From positions 806,001-870,000 of the forward strand of contig JADJSD010000001.1 of the NCBI GenBank assembly GCA_016711875.1: a DNA stretch of 64,000 bases, written 5' to 3'. The notes below the pieces were generated by a model that had not been told where the DNA came from, did not search any database, and saw nothing but the letters and a program-made list of their open reading frames with translations. The position numbers were made by a program, and so were the translations under genes. Origin of the DNA: Betaproteobacteria bacterium (GTDB lineage: Bacteria > Pseudomonadota > Gammaproteobacteria > Burkholderiales > Usitatibacteraceae). Shown in pieces: positions 27,049 through 35,137 of this stretch (its first letter is position 1; each line of letters opens with the position of its first letter).

Positions 27049-28950
27049 ATGAGCGACTACCCCCTCCTCGAACGCATCAACGACCCCGCGGACCTCCGCG
27101 CGCTCTCGCGCGAGGAGTTGGGCGCCCTCGCCGTGGAGCTGCGCCGCTTCATCGTGGAATCGGTGGCCGCCACGGGCGGGCACTTCTCCTCGAACCTGGG
27201 GACGGTCGAGCTCACCATCGCGCTGCACTACGTCTTCGCGACACCGGGCGATCGCATCATCTGGGACGTGGGCCACCAGACGTACGGCCACAAGATCCTC
27301 ACCGGACGGCGCGAGGGCATGGCGTCGCTCAGGCAGCGCCACGGCATCGCGGGCTTCCCGCGCCGGGACGAATCGCCCTACGACGCCTTCGGCACCGCGC
27401 ATTCCTCGACCTCCATCTCCGCGGCCATCGGCATGGCCGTGGCGGCGCGGGCGCAGGGCCTGGACCGGCGCGCCATCGCGGTGATCGGCGACGGCGCCAT
27501 GTCGGCCGGCATGGCCTTCGAGGCGCTCAACAACGTGAAGCACTCCGGCACCAACGTGATCGTGGTGCTCAACGACAACGAGATGAGCATCTCGGAGCCC
27601 GTCGGCGCGCTCAACAACTACCTCGCCAAGCTCATGTCGGGCCGCTTCTACGCGGCCACCAAGGCGACGGCGGACAAGATCCTCTCCGTCTCGCCCACGG
27701 CCAAGGAATTCGCCAAGCGCATCGAAGGTCACGCCAAGGGCATGATCACGCCCTCGACGCTCTTCGAGGAGTTCGGCCTCAACTACACCGGCCCCATCGA
27801 CGGCCACAACCTCGACGTGCTCATCGACACGCTCACCAACGTGAAGCGGCTCGAGCATTCGCCGCAGTTCCTGCACGTGGTGACGAAGAAGGGCCAGGGC
27901 TACGCGCTCGCCGAGGACGACCCGATCAACTACCACGGCCCGGGCAAGTTCGACCCGAGCGTGGGCATCGTGAAGGCGAAGCCCGCCCCGGACGCGAAGC
28001 CGCGGCCCACGTACACGCAGGTGTTCGGCCAGTGGCTGTGCGACATGGCCCGCGCGGACACGCGCCTGGTGGGCATCACGCCGGCCATGCGCGAGGGCTC
28101 GGGCATGGTGGCCTTCTCGAAGGAATTCCCGGACCGCTACTTCGACGTGGGCATCGCCGAGCAGCACGCCGTCACCTTCGCCGCGGGCCTCGCGTGCGAC
28201 GGCATGAAGCCCGTGGTGGCCATCTACTCGACCTTCCTGCAGCGTGCCTACGACCAGCTCATCCACGACGTGGCGCTGCAGAACCTGCCGGTGGTCTTCG
28301 CGCTCGACCGCGGCGGCCTCGTCGGGGCCGACGGCCCCACGCACCACGGTTCCTTCGACCTCTCGTTCGTGCGCTCCATCCCGAACCTGGTGGTGATGGC
28401 GCCCTCGGACGAGAACGAGTGCCGCCAGATGCTCTATACGGCCTTCACGATCGACGGGCCCACCGCCGTGCGCTACCCGCGCGGCAGCGGCTCGGGCGTG
28501 GAGGTGCAAGCGGCGATGACCGCCCTGCCGGTGGGCCGCGGCGAAGTGCGCCGCGAAGGCCGCCGGGTCGCGATCCTCGCCTTCGGTTCGATGCTCCCGC
28601 CCGCGCTCAAGGCCGGGGAGGAGCTCGATGCCACCGTGGCCAACATGCGCTTCGTGAAGCCGCTGGATGACGAACTCGTCCTGCGCCTCGCCGGCACCCA
28701 CGACCTCGTCGTCACGATCGAGGAAAATGCGGTGCAGGGCGGTGCGGGCTCCGCGGTGCTCGAATCCCTGGCCGCGCAAGGTGTCGCGGTGCCCGTCCTG
28801 CAGCTCGGGCTCCCCGACCAATTCGTCGAACACGGCGATCCCGCGGGGCTGCTGGCCGAATGCGGCCTGGACGCAGCGGGCATCGTCCGTTCGGTTCGAG
28901 AAAGGCTCACCCAGAACCATGCATCCCGACGTCCCGGCATGGCGGCGTAG
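27049..28950 (+). CDS. dxs: 1-deoxy-D-xylulose-5-phosphate synthase
   Basis: The 633-residue thiamine diphosphate enzyme condenses pyruvate and glyceraldehyde-3-phosphate, the first step of the MEP isoprenoid pathway. It begins with GGHFSSNLGTVELTIALHYVF and shows the TPP-binding motif GDGAMSAGMAFEALNN. The transketolase-like pyrimidine domain contains RYFDVGIAEQHAV and DRGGLVGADGPTHHG. The length is normal (E. coli 620). The last 32 bp overlap the next, unrelated gene. Confidence 0.96.
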   Translation: MSDYPLLERINDPADLRALSREELGALAVELRRFIVESVAATGGHFSSNLGTVELTIALHYVFATPGDRIIWDVGHQTYGHKILTGRREGMASLRQRHGIAGFPRRDESPYDAFGTAHSSTSISAAIGMAVAARAQGLDRRAIAVIGDGAMSAGMAFEALNNVKHSGTNVIVVLNDNEMSISEPVGALNNYLAKLMSGRFYAATKATADKILSVSPTAKEFAKRIEGHAKGMITPSTLFEEFGLNYTGPIDGHNLDVLIDTLTNVKRLEHSPQFLHVVTKKGQGYALAEDDPINYHGPGKFDPSVGIVKAKPAPDAKPRPTYTQVFGQWLCDMARADTRLVGITPAMREGSGMVAFSKEFPDRYFDVGIAEQHAVTFAAGLACDGMKPVVAIYSTFLQRAYDQLIHDVALQNLPVVFALDRGGLVGADGPTHHGSFDLSFVRSIPNLVVMAPSDENECRQMLYTAFTIDGPTAVRYPRGSGSGVEVQAAMTALPVGRGEVRREGRRVAILAFGSMLPPALKAGEELDATVANMRFVKPLDDELVLRLAGTHDLVVTIEENAVQGGAGSAVLESLAAQGVAVPVLQLGLPDQFVEHGDPAGLLAECGLDAAGIVRSVRERLTQNHASRRPGMAA

Positions 28951-29461
28951 CGCCGCCCTTCTTTCCCTCTGCCTCGCCTTCGCGGCCCCCGCGATCGCCC
29001 AGAAGACCTGCAGCAAGGCCGACGCGGCCAACGCCGAGAAGGCCATCGACCGCGTGGTGTCCTGGGGCACCATGCACAAAACCTGGAAGGACTACGGCCA
29101 CTGCGACACGGGGCAGGCCGGCGAACTCTTCACTGAGGCGCTCCTGCGCATGATCGTGGGCAGCTGGCCCAAGATCGGCGAGCTGGAATCCACCTTCACG
29201 AACGACATCCCGTACCGCGAGTGGATCCTCGCCCGGCTCTCGAGCGGCGCGCTGCCCAAGGGCGACCTGGACGACGTCCACGACCTCACGCAGAACAACT
29301 GCCCGAAGAACCAGAAGCGCCTGTGCGAGCAGCTGCACGAGGCTGCCGAGAAGGGCCAGGGCAAGGGTGCGCCGCCGCCGAAACCGGTGGCGCCTGCTCC
29401 GGCCGCTCCGGCCGCTCCGGCCGCCCCCGCGCCCTCGGCCCCGCCGAAGCCGGCCTCCTGA
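28919..29461 (+). CDS. Hypothetical exported protein with Ala/Pro-rich tail
   Basis: The 180-residue protein has a Sec signal peptide (hydrophobic core LLSLCLAFAAP, probable cleavage after AIA before QKTC). A mostly helical mature region contains four cysteines that could form disulfides, and a low-complexity tail of Ala and Pro covers the last 30 residues. The ATG at 28919 lies inside dxs, so translation is probably coupled to it. No family was recognised. The neighbouring 29530 gene also encodes a small exported protein, which hints at an envelope role, but nothing specific can be stated. Confidence 0.75.
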   Translation: MHPDVPAWRRSAALLSLCLAFAAPAIAQKTCSKADAANAEKAIDRVVSWGTMHKTWKDYGHCDTGQAGELFTEALLRMIVGSWPKIGELESTFTNDIPYREWILARLSSGALPKGDLDDVHDLTQNNCPKNQKRLCEQLHEAAEKGQGKGAPPPKPVAPAPAAPAAPAAPAPSAPPKPAS

Positions 29462-29491
29462 CGCGGGGCGTCCCCGAGGGGGCGCCCGCGC

Positions 29492-29497
29492 TAAAAT
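29492..29497 (+). promoter_or_regulatory. Possible -10 box (TAAAAT)
   Basis: TAAAAT followed by AGCCCC lies 33 bases before the start of the 29530 gene and resembles the element before the 1139 response regulator. There is no clear -35. Confidence 0.4.
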
Positions 29498-29529
29498 AGC
29501 CCCATCGACCCCCGAGAAGGAACCGCCCC

Positions 29530-29865
29530 ATGAAGCACGCCGTCCTCGCGCTCGCCTGCGCGTTCGCCGCCTCGGCCGCGTTGGCCCAGGCGCCCGCCGC
29601 CGCCCCGGCCGCCCCGGCTGTCGAGACGCCCAAGCCCAAGTGCGACCCGGTGCCGGAATACCCCGGGCGCCTGGCGATGTCCGTCGAATCCAAGCGCAAG
29701 GTCTTCGAGCGCGACATGAAGAACTACGAGACCTGCATGAAGGCCTTCCTGGAGGAGCGCAAGGCCGTCATCAAGGCGAACGAGAACGGCGCCAACGCGG
29801 CCATCGAGGGCTACAACGCGGTGATGAAGAAGATCCGCGAGGAGCAGGAAGCGGCGCGGCAGTAG
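29530..29865 (+). CDS. Hypothetical small exported protein
   Basis: The 111-residue protein has a clear Sec signal peptide (VLALACAFAASAALA, cleavage before QAP), an Ala/Pro linker and a helical, charged mature domain with two cysteines (KPKCDP and YETCMKAF) that could pair. The ATG follows GAGAAGGAACCGCCCC. No family was recognised. A strong intrinsic terminator follows 18 bp after the stop, so this is the end of its transcript. Confidence 0.78.
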   Translation: MKHAVLALACAFAASAALAQAPAAAPAAPAVETPKPKCDPVPEYPGRLAMSVESKRKVFERDMKNYETCMKAFLEERKAVIKANENGANAAIEGYNAVMKKIREEQEAARQ

Positions 29866-29883
29866 CGCGTACGGGTGAAAGCG

Positions 29884-29911
29884 AAAGGGGCGGCCGCGGC
29901 CGCCCCTTTTT
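29884..29911. terminator. Strong intrinsic terminator
   Basis: A perfect 12-bp stem (AAAGGGGCGGCC with its complement) and a 2-nt centre is followed by TTTTTCTT on the plus strand. The A-rich left side also gives a T-run in the opposite direction, so it can serve the convergent GST gene too. Confidence 0.9.
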
Positions 29912-29926
29912 CTTGTCGGCCCCCTT

Positions 29927-30628
29927 TCAGCGAACGACGCTCTTGTCCTGGCTGAAGAGCAGCTTGCGTTCCTCGTCCGAGATCACCGTCCGCGGCACCG
30001 GGTTGATCTCCTTCACCCGGTCATAGGCCCGCTTCGTCGCGGGGCGGGCGCGGATCGCAGCATGCCAGCGAGCCAGGTGCGGGAAATCCTTGAAGTCCTG
30101 CCCCTGCCGCTCCGGGTTGATCCACGGATAGCAGGCCATGTCGGCGATGGTGTATTGCTTGCCGAGGATGAAGTCGCGTCCGGCGAGCCGCTTGTTGAGC
30201 ACGCCGTAGAGGCGCCCGGATTCCTTCACGTAGCGGTCGATCGCGTAGGGGATCTTCTCGGGCGCGTACAGGGCGAAGTGATGGTTCTGGCCGTTCATGG
30301 GGCCCAGCCCGCCCATCTGCCACATCAGCCACTCGAGCACCTCCACCTGCCCGCGCAGCGTCTTCGGGAGGAACTTGCCCGTCTTGCCCGCGAGGTAGAG
30401 CAGGATCGCGCCCGACTCGAACACGCTGATGGGCTTGCCGCCGTCCGCGGGGTCGTTGTCGACGATGGCCGGGATGCGGTTGTTGGGCGAGATGGCGAGG
30501 AATTCGGGCTTGAACTGGTCGCCCTTCGAGATGTTCACCGCGTGCAGGCGGTAGGGGATCTTCGCTTCCTCGAGGAAAAGCGTGATCTTGTGGCCGTTGG
30601 GCGTGGTCCAGTAGTACAGGTCGATCAT
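29927..30628 (-). CDS. Glutathione S-transferase, YfcG/YghU-like
   Basis: The 233-residue protein has an N-terminal thioredoxin-like glutathione-binding domain (YYWTTPNGHKITLFLEEA, SPNNRIPAIVD and the FESGAILLYLA motif) and an all-helical C-terminal domain. TTPNGHK in place of a catalytic Ser/Cys at this position is typical of the Nu-class YfcG/YghU disulfide-bond reductases. It probably acts on glutathione disulfides or organic disulfides in the cytoplasm. The ATG at 30628 has GGAG six bases upstream. A 35-bp-arm palindrome lies directly upstream. Confidence 0.88.
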   Translation of the reverse strand: MIDLYYWTTPNGHKITLFLEEAKIPYRLHAVNISKGDQFKPEFLAISPNNRIPAIVDNDPADGGKPISVFESGAILLYLAGKTGKFLPKTLRGQVEVLEWLMWQMGGLGPMNGQNHHFALYAPEKIPYAIDRYVKESGRLYGVLNKRLAGRDFILGKQYTIADMACYPWINPERQGQDFKDFPHLARWHAAIRARPATKRAYDRVKEINPVPRTVISDEERKLLFSQDKSVVR

Positions 30629-30640
30629 GGTCTCTCCGGG

Positions 30641-30743
30641 AATTCGGGGTCAGGTACGAAATTCAACCTGTCCCCGATTTTTTCAGGCTTCAGGCGGGGG
30701 CGATAAATGGGGACAGGTTGAATTTCGTACCTGACCCCGAATT
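30641..30743. repeat. Large palindrome: 35-bp perfect inverted repeat, 33-bp centre
   Basis: The left arm (30641-30675) and right arm (30709-30743) are exact reverse complements over 35 bp. Each arm contains GGGGTCAGGTACGAAATTC and, toward the centre, the CTGTCCCC/GGGGACAG core. The element fills the gap between the GST start and the old yellow enzyme stop. The core also occurs at 48731-48781 and, in shorter form, at 55929-55949 and 56222-56290, so it looks like a dispersed REP-type element, though larger. The transcribed form would make a very long hairpin. Confidence 0.9.
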
Positions 30744-30744
30744 T

Positions 30745-31821
30745 CTAGCGGCCGAAAGGGCCGACGTCGGCGCGAAGGTACTGGTCGGGCCACTTCAGGT
30801 CCACGCCGAGCGACTTCGCGGCGTGGCGGGCCCAATAGGGGTCGCGAAGGAGGGCGCGGGCGAGGCACACCGCATCCGCCTGGCCGGTTGAGACGACGTG
30901 TTCCGCCTGCACGGCTTCCGTGATGAGGCCCACGGCGGCGGTCGGGATGCCCGCATCGCGACGGATGGCGGCGGAGAAGGGCACCTGATAGCCCGGCCCC
31001 AGGACGATCTTCTGGTCGTGCGCGTTGCCGCCGCTCGAGACGTCGACGAGGTCGATGCCCATGGCCTTCAATTCCCGGCAGAACGCGACGGATTGCTCGA
31101 GGTCCCAGCCGCCGTCCTTCCAATCCGAGGCCGAGATGCGCACGAAAACGGGCTTCTCCTTCGGCCACGCGTCGCGCACGGCCTGGCACGCCATCAACGG
31201 GAAGCGCATGCGGTTCGAGAGCGAGCCGCCGAAATCGTCCGAACGCACGTTGGAGATCGGCGAGAGGAACTCATGCAGCAGGTAGCCGTGGGCGGCGTGA
31301 ACTTCCGCCACCTCGAAGCCCGCCTGCAGCGAGCGGTCCGCGGCAAGACGGAAATCCGCGACGCAAGCCTCGATGTCGGTCGCGGACATCTCGCGCGGCG
31401 CCGGGTACCGGCCGAAGGGCACGGCGCTCGGTCCCAGCGTCTTCCACCCGCCCGCGTCGAGCGCGAGCGGCCCGCCACCCGACCAGGGCTGCGCGCAGGA
31501 GGCCTTGCGCCCGGCGTGCGCGATCTGGATGCCCGGCACCGAGCCCTGCGACTTGATGAACTTCACGATGGGCTTCCACGCCTCCACTTGCGCGGGGTTC
31601 CAGATGCCCGCATCCCAGGGCGTGATGCGGCCCTCCGGCGACACGGACGCGGCCTCCGTCAGCACCAGCCCGCAGCCGCCGACGGCACGGCTGCCCAGGT
31701 GCACGAGGTGCCAGTCGTTGGGCAGGCCATCGGTGCACGAGTACTCGCACATGGGCGAAACGAAGACGCGGTTGGGAATCGTGACGGCACGAAGCGTGAG
31801 GGGTTCGAACAGGCGGGACAT
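30745..31821 (-). CDS. Old yellow enzyme family NADH:flavin oxidoreductase (XenA/YqjM-like)
   Basis: The 358-residue FMN-binding TIM-barrel protein has C25 in SPMCEYS, a residue characteristic of the YqjM/XenA ('thermophilic-like') branch. It also has HAGRKAS for flavin contact and H175-x2-H178 with Y180 in HAAHGYLLHEF, the substrate-binding pair. These enzymes reduce activated C=C bonds and detoxify electrophiles or nitro compounds. The stop codon adjoins the large palindrome. The ATG at 31821 begins MSRLFEPLTLR. Confidence 0.92.
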   Translation of the reverse strand: MSRLFEPLTLRAVTIPNRVFVSPMCEYSCTDGLPNDWHLVHLGSRAVGGCGLVLTEAASVSPEGRITPWDAGIWNPAQVEAWKPIVKFIKSQGSVPGIQIAHAGRKASCAQPWSGGGPLALDAGGWKTLGPSAVPFGRYPAPREMSATDIEACVADFRLAADRSLQAGFEVAEVHAAHGYLLHEFLSPISNVRSDDFGGSLSNRMRFPLMACQAVRDAWPKEKPVFVRISASDWKDGGWDLEQSVAFCRELKAMGIDLVDVSSGGNAHDQKIVLGPGYQVPFSAAIRRDAGIPTAAVGLITEAVQAEHVVSTGQADAVCLARALLRDPYWARHAAKSLGVDLKWPDQYLRADVGPFGR

Positions 31822-31894
31822 GGCGAGGGGGCAGTGACCGGAAACGGGAGGGTCAATCTAGCACGGTGCGCCGGGCCCGATTTCCCTCGCGGGT

Positions 31895-31900
31895 TAGAAT
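31895..31900 (+). promoter_or_regulatory. Possible -10 box (TAGAAT)
   Basis: TAGAAT followed by CGCCGC lies 25 bases before the asparaginase start, in the 104-bp divergent gap with the old yellow enzyme gene. No -35 is recognisable. Confidence 0.4.
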
Positions 31901-31925
31901 CGCCGCTACTTTCCGTGGAGCCTCC

Positions 31926-32930
31926 ATGAAGCGATTCGTCGCCCTCCTCGCCATGACCACCGCCCTTTCCGCCAGCGCCCAGGACAAGCCCTTCGCCATC
32001 GCCATCCACGGCGGCTCCGGCACCATCACGCGCGCCACGCTCACGCCGGAACGCGAGGCGGCCTACCGTGCGGTGCTCACGGAAGCGCTGGAAGCCGGGC
32101 GCAAGGTGCTCGCCGCGAACGGCACGAGCCTCGATGCCGTCGTCGCCGCCGTGAAGATCATGGAGGATTCGCCGCTCTTCAACGCCGGCAAGGGCGCGGT
32201 CTTCACGCACGAGGGCACCAACGAGATGGACGCCTCGATCATGGACGGCATCGGCCGCCGCGCAGGCGCCGTCGCGGGCGTCACCGTGATCCGCAACCCC
32301 ATCGAGGCCGCGCGCGCCGTGATGGACAAGTCGCGGCACGTGATGATGGCCGGCAAGGGCGCGGAACTCTTCGCGAAGGACCAGGGACTCGCGATCGTGG
32401 ACCCGAAGTACTTCTGGACGCAGGAGCGCTGGGACCAGTTGCAGAAGGCCAAGGAACGCGACCGCATCCAGCTCGACCACGACGCGCCGAGGAAGACTGC
32501 CGCCCTCGAGGAGGACGAGAAGTTCGGCACCGTGGGCGCCGTCGCGCTCGACAGGGCCGGCAACCTCGCCGCGGCCACGAGCACCGGCGGCCTCACCAAC
32601 AAGCGCTTCGGCCGCGTGGGCGATTCGCCCATCGTCGGCGCGGGCACGTGGGCGGAGAACGAAAGCGTCGCCGTGTCCGCCACGGGCACGGGCGAGATGT
32701 TCATCCGCGGCGTCGCGGCCTACGACATCGCCGCGCGCGTGAAGTACAAGGGCGCCACGCCGCAGCAGGCTGCGGACGACGCCCTCGCCACGGTAAAGTC
32801 GCTCGGTGGCCGCGGCGGCGTGATCGTGCTCGACCGCTCCGGCAACGCCGTCTTCTCCTTCACCACCGAGGGCATGTACCGCGGCGTCGCGAAGGGCGAG
32901 ACGAAGCCCGAGGTGCTGATCTACCGGTGA
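31926..32930 (+). CDS. Periplasmic isoaspartyl peptidase / L-asparaginase (Ntn hydrolase)
   Basis: The 334-residue plant-type asparaginase is an N-terminal nucleophile hydrolase that self-cleaves before T202 in DEKFGTVGAVALD. It shows IAIHGGSGTI near the N-terminus and the NAGKGAVFTHEGTNEMDASIMDG block. Unlike cytoplasmic IaaA it begins with a signal peptide (ALLAMTTALSASA, cleavage before QDK), so it should act in the periplasm on isoaspartyl dipeptides or asparagine. The ATG has GGAG six bases upstream. The stop overlaps the next gene by 4 bp (GTGA). Confidence 0.9.
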   Translation: MKRFVALLAMTTALSASAQDKPFAIAIHGGSGTITRATLTPEREAAYRAVLTEALEAGRKVLAANGTSLDAVVAAVKIMEDSPLFNAGKGAVFTHEGTNEMDASIMDGIGRRAGAVAGVTVIRNPIEAARAVMDKSRHVMMAGKGAELFAKDQGLAIVDPKYFWTQERWDQLQKAKERDRIQLDHDAPRKTAALEEDEKFGTVGAVALDRAGNLAAATSTGGLTNKRFGRVGDSPIVGAGTWAENESVAVSATGTGEMFIRGVAAYDIAARVKYKGATPQQAADDALATVKSLGGRGGVIVLDRSGNAVFSFTTEGMYRGVAKGETKPEVLIYR

Positions 32931-34048
32931 GCACGGGCAACAGCCTCGTCATCCGGGCCGGCCCGAAGGCCCGCGCGATCATCGCCGAGCGCGGGCTTTC
33001 GCCCGCCGACGTCTCCACCATCCCCGGCGCCGCGGGCGGGCCGAAAGCCCTCGGCCTCAACGGGCTCGACATCGCCCTCTTCGCCGACTGGCTGCCGCAG
33101 GCGCCGCGCGTTCGCCATCTCGTGGGCGCTTCCGTCGGCGCGTGGCGATTCGCGTCGGCCTTGCGCGCGGACCCTCGCCGGGGCCTGGAGGAACTCGCGC
33201 GCCTCTACGCCGCCGGCCGCTACCCGCCGCGCGCGGGACCCTCGTTCGTGACGCGGCAGGTGCGCGCGATGCTCTCCGACCTTTTCGAAGGCCACGACGA
33301 CGACATCCTCGCGAGCGCCGCCTACCGCCTGCATATCCTCGCCGTGCGCGGCCGCGGCCCGCTCACCACGGATGCGGGCGTGCGCCGAACACTGGGCTTC
33401 GGCGCAGCGGCTTTCGCGAACCTCGCCGGCCGGGAGCACCTGCGCCACTTCCTCGAACGCACGATCTTCCACGACGCGCGCGAGCGGCCTGCGTTCCTCG
33501 ACGACGCGGGCATCGCCGGGAATCTCCTTCCGGCGACGGGCTCGGCACCCATCCGGTTCGACGCCTTCCACACGCACGCGGTGCCGCTCGATCGCGGCAA
33601 CCTGCGCGAGGCCCTCGTCGCCTCCGCCGCCATCCCGATGGTGATCGAGGCGGTGCCCGACATCCCCGGTGCGCCGGCGGGCATCTACTGGGACGGCGGG
33701 CTCATCGACTACCACCTGCACCTGCCCTGGCCGCGCTTCGACGGCCTCGTGCTCTACCCGCACTTCACGGACCGCATCGTGCCGGGCTGGCTCGACAAGG
33801 CGCTGCCGTGGCGCAAGGCGCGCGGCGAGTGGCTGGACAACGTGGTGCTCGTCTCGCCTTCGCGCGAGTACCTGGCGAGGCTGCCCCACGGAAAGCTGCC
33901 CGACCGGAGCGACTTCAAGCGCTACGGCGACGATTTCGACGGCCGGCACGCTTACTGGACCAAGGCCATCGCGGAGAGCGCACGGCTGGGGGACGAGTTT
34001 CTCGCGTTCGCGGAGCGGCCGGATCCCCTGCGCATGCGCGCGCTCTGA
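32927..34048 (+). CDS. Patatin-like phospholipase family protein
   Basis: The 373-residue protein has the nucleophile elbow GASVGAW with S69 and the catalytic aspartate in the DGG motif (IYWDGGLIDYH, near residue 255), the dyad of patatin-like lipid acyl hydrolases. The glycine-rich GAAGGPKAL near residue 34 could supply the oxyanion hole. No signal peptide is evident. It is translationally coupled to the asparaginase gene. The lipid substrate is unknown. Confidence 0.82.
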   Translation: MSTGNSLVIRAGPKARAIIAERGLSPADVSTIPGAAGGPKALGLNGLDIALFADWLPQAPRVRHLVGASVGAWRFASALRADPRRGLEELARLYAAGRYPPRAGPSFVTRQVRAMLSDLFEGHDDDILASAAYRLHILAVRGRGPLTTDAGVRRTLGFGAAAFANLAGREHLRHFLERTIFHDARERPAFLDDAGIAGNLLPATGSAPIRFDAFHTHAVPLDRGNLREALVASAAIPMVIEAVPDIPGAPAGIYWDGGLIDYHLHLPWPRFDGLVLYPHFTDRIVPGWLDKALPWRKARGEWLDNVVLVSPSREYLARLPHGKLPDRSDFKRYGDDFDGRHAYWTKAIAESARLGDEFLAFAERPDPLRMRAL

Positions 34049-34165
34049 ATTCCCGGCGCAAGGGCCGGCCCCACGCGGCGCAAACACCCCCTTGATTGAG
34101 CGCAAGAATCCCGCCGCGCTTGGGAATAACTTGAGTTCATGGATTCCAATCAACCGGGAGGTCCC

Positions 34166-35098
34166 ATGATTCTCATCTCCGGCCGGCTCGCGACACGGGT
34201 GTGCGTCGGGCTGCTGCTCCTTTTCGCCATGGCTCGCGCGGCGCTCGCCGCCGACCCCCTCGTCGACCCGGCCTGGGTCGTCGCCCGCATCGGCAAGCCC
34301 GGCATCGTCTTCGTGGACCTGCAGCCGTCCAAGGCCTACATGGATGCCCACATCCCCGGCGCGGTCAACACCAGCTACGCCAAGGACGGCTGGCGCGCGG
34401 AGCGCAAGGCCGACAAGGTGCCGGACATGCTCCCGGAGGACCTGGGCCCGCTCCAGGCGATGATCGGGACTCGGCTCGGCATCGACAACGCCACCCACGT
34501 CGTGATCGTGCCCCAGGGAGAGACGCCGGCCGACGTGAGCCAGGCGACGCGCCTTTACTGGACGTTCAAGGTCATCGGCCACGACCAGGTCTCGCTCCTG
34601 AACGGCGGAATGGCCGCGTACATGGAAGACGACAAGAACCCGATCCAGCAGGGCATCATCAAGGCCGCGCCGAAGTCGTTCAAGGCGAGCCTGCGCAAGG
34701 ACATGATCGTCACCCTGGAGGACGTGAAGAAGGCCCGCGCGGCCGGCGTGGTCCTCGTCGACGGGCGGCCGGACGACCAGTACGTCGGCATCGCGAAGCA
34801 CCCGAAGGCCACCGTCGCAGGAACGATCGGCGGGGCGAAGAGCGTTCCCTACTACTGGACGATGAACGGCACGCAGTTCCGCAGCCGGGAGCACCAGGAG
34901 AAGCTCTTCCGCCATGCCGGCGCACCGACCGGCGGCGAACAGATCGCGTTCTGCAACACCGGGCAGTTCGCATCCGTGCCCTGGTTCGTCGCCAGCGAGC
35001 TGTTCGGCAACAAGCAGGCGAAGCTCTACGACGGCTCGATGGTCGAATACACGATGCTCAAGGCCGAGGGCGTCGAGAGGAAGATCCCGCTCGACTGA
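34166..35098 (+). CDS. Exported tandem-rhodanese sulfurtransferase
   Basis: The 310-residue protein has a signal peptide (VCVGLLLLFAMARAALA, cleavage before ADP) and two rhodanese domains. The first (about 33-160) has no cysteine in its active loop (VPQGETPADV) and should be inactive. The second (about 180-305) has C263 in the loop AFCNTGQFAS. Rhodaneses move sulfane sulfur, and related periplasmic ones bind thiosulfate, polysulfide or selenium/tellurium oxyanion intermediates. The ATG at 34166 has GGGAGG just upstream; an in-frame ATG at 34139 lacks that. It precedes a sigma54-type two-component pair by 39 bp and is probably its operon partner or signal-related component. Confidence 0.88.
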   Translation: MILISGRLATRVCVGLLLLFAMARAALAADPLVDPAWVVARIGKPGIVFVDLQPSKAYMDAHIPGAVNTSYAKDGWRAERKADKVPDMLPEDLGPLQAMIGTRLGIDNATHVVIVPQGETPADVSQATRLYWTFKVIGHDQVSLLNGGMAAYMEDDKNPIQQGIIKAAPKSFKASLRKDMIVTLEDVKKARAAGVVLVDGRPDDQYVGIAKHPKATVAGTIGGAKSVPYYWTMNGTQFRSREHQEKLFRHAGAPTGGEQIAFCNTGQFASVPWFVASELFGNKQAKLYDGSMVEYTMLKAEGVERKIPLD

Positions 35099-35137
35099 GG
35101 CGGGGCGCGCCGCGCCGCGCGTCCGCCGGGACGTCCC

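Noticed and set aside
34049..34165. A sigma54 promoter for the rhodanese/kinase/regulator operon
   Set aside because: The only GG-N10-GC match (near 34063-34077) has about five mismatches to the consensus; this operon probably uses another sigma factor.
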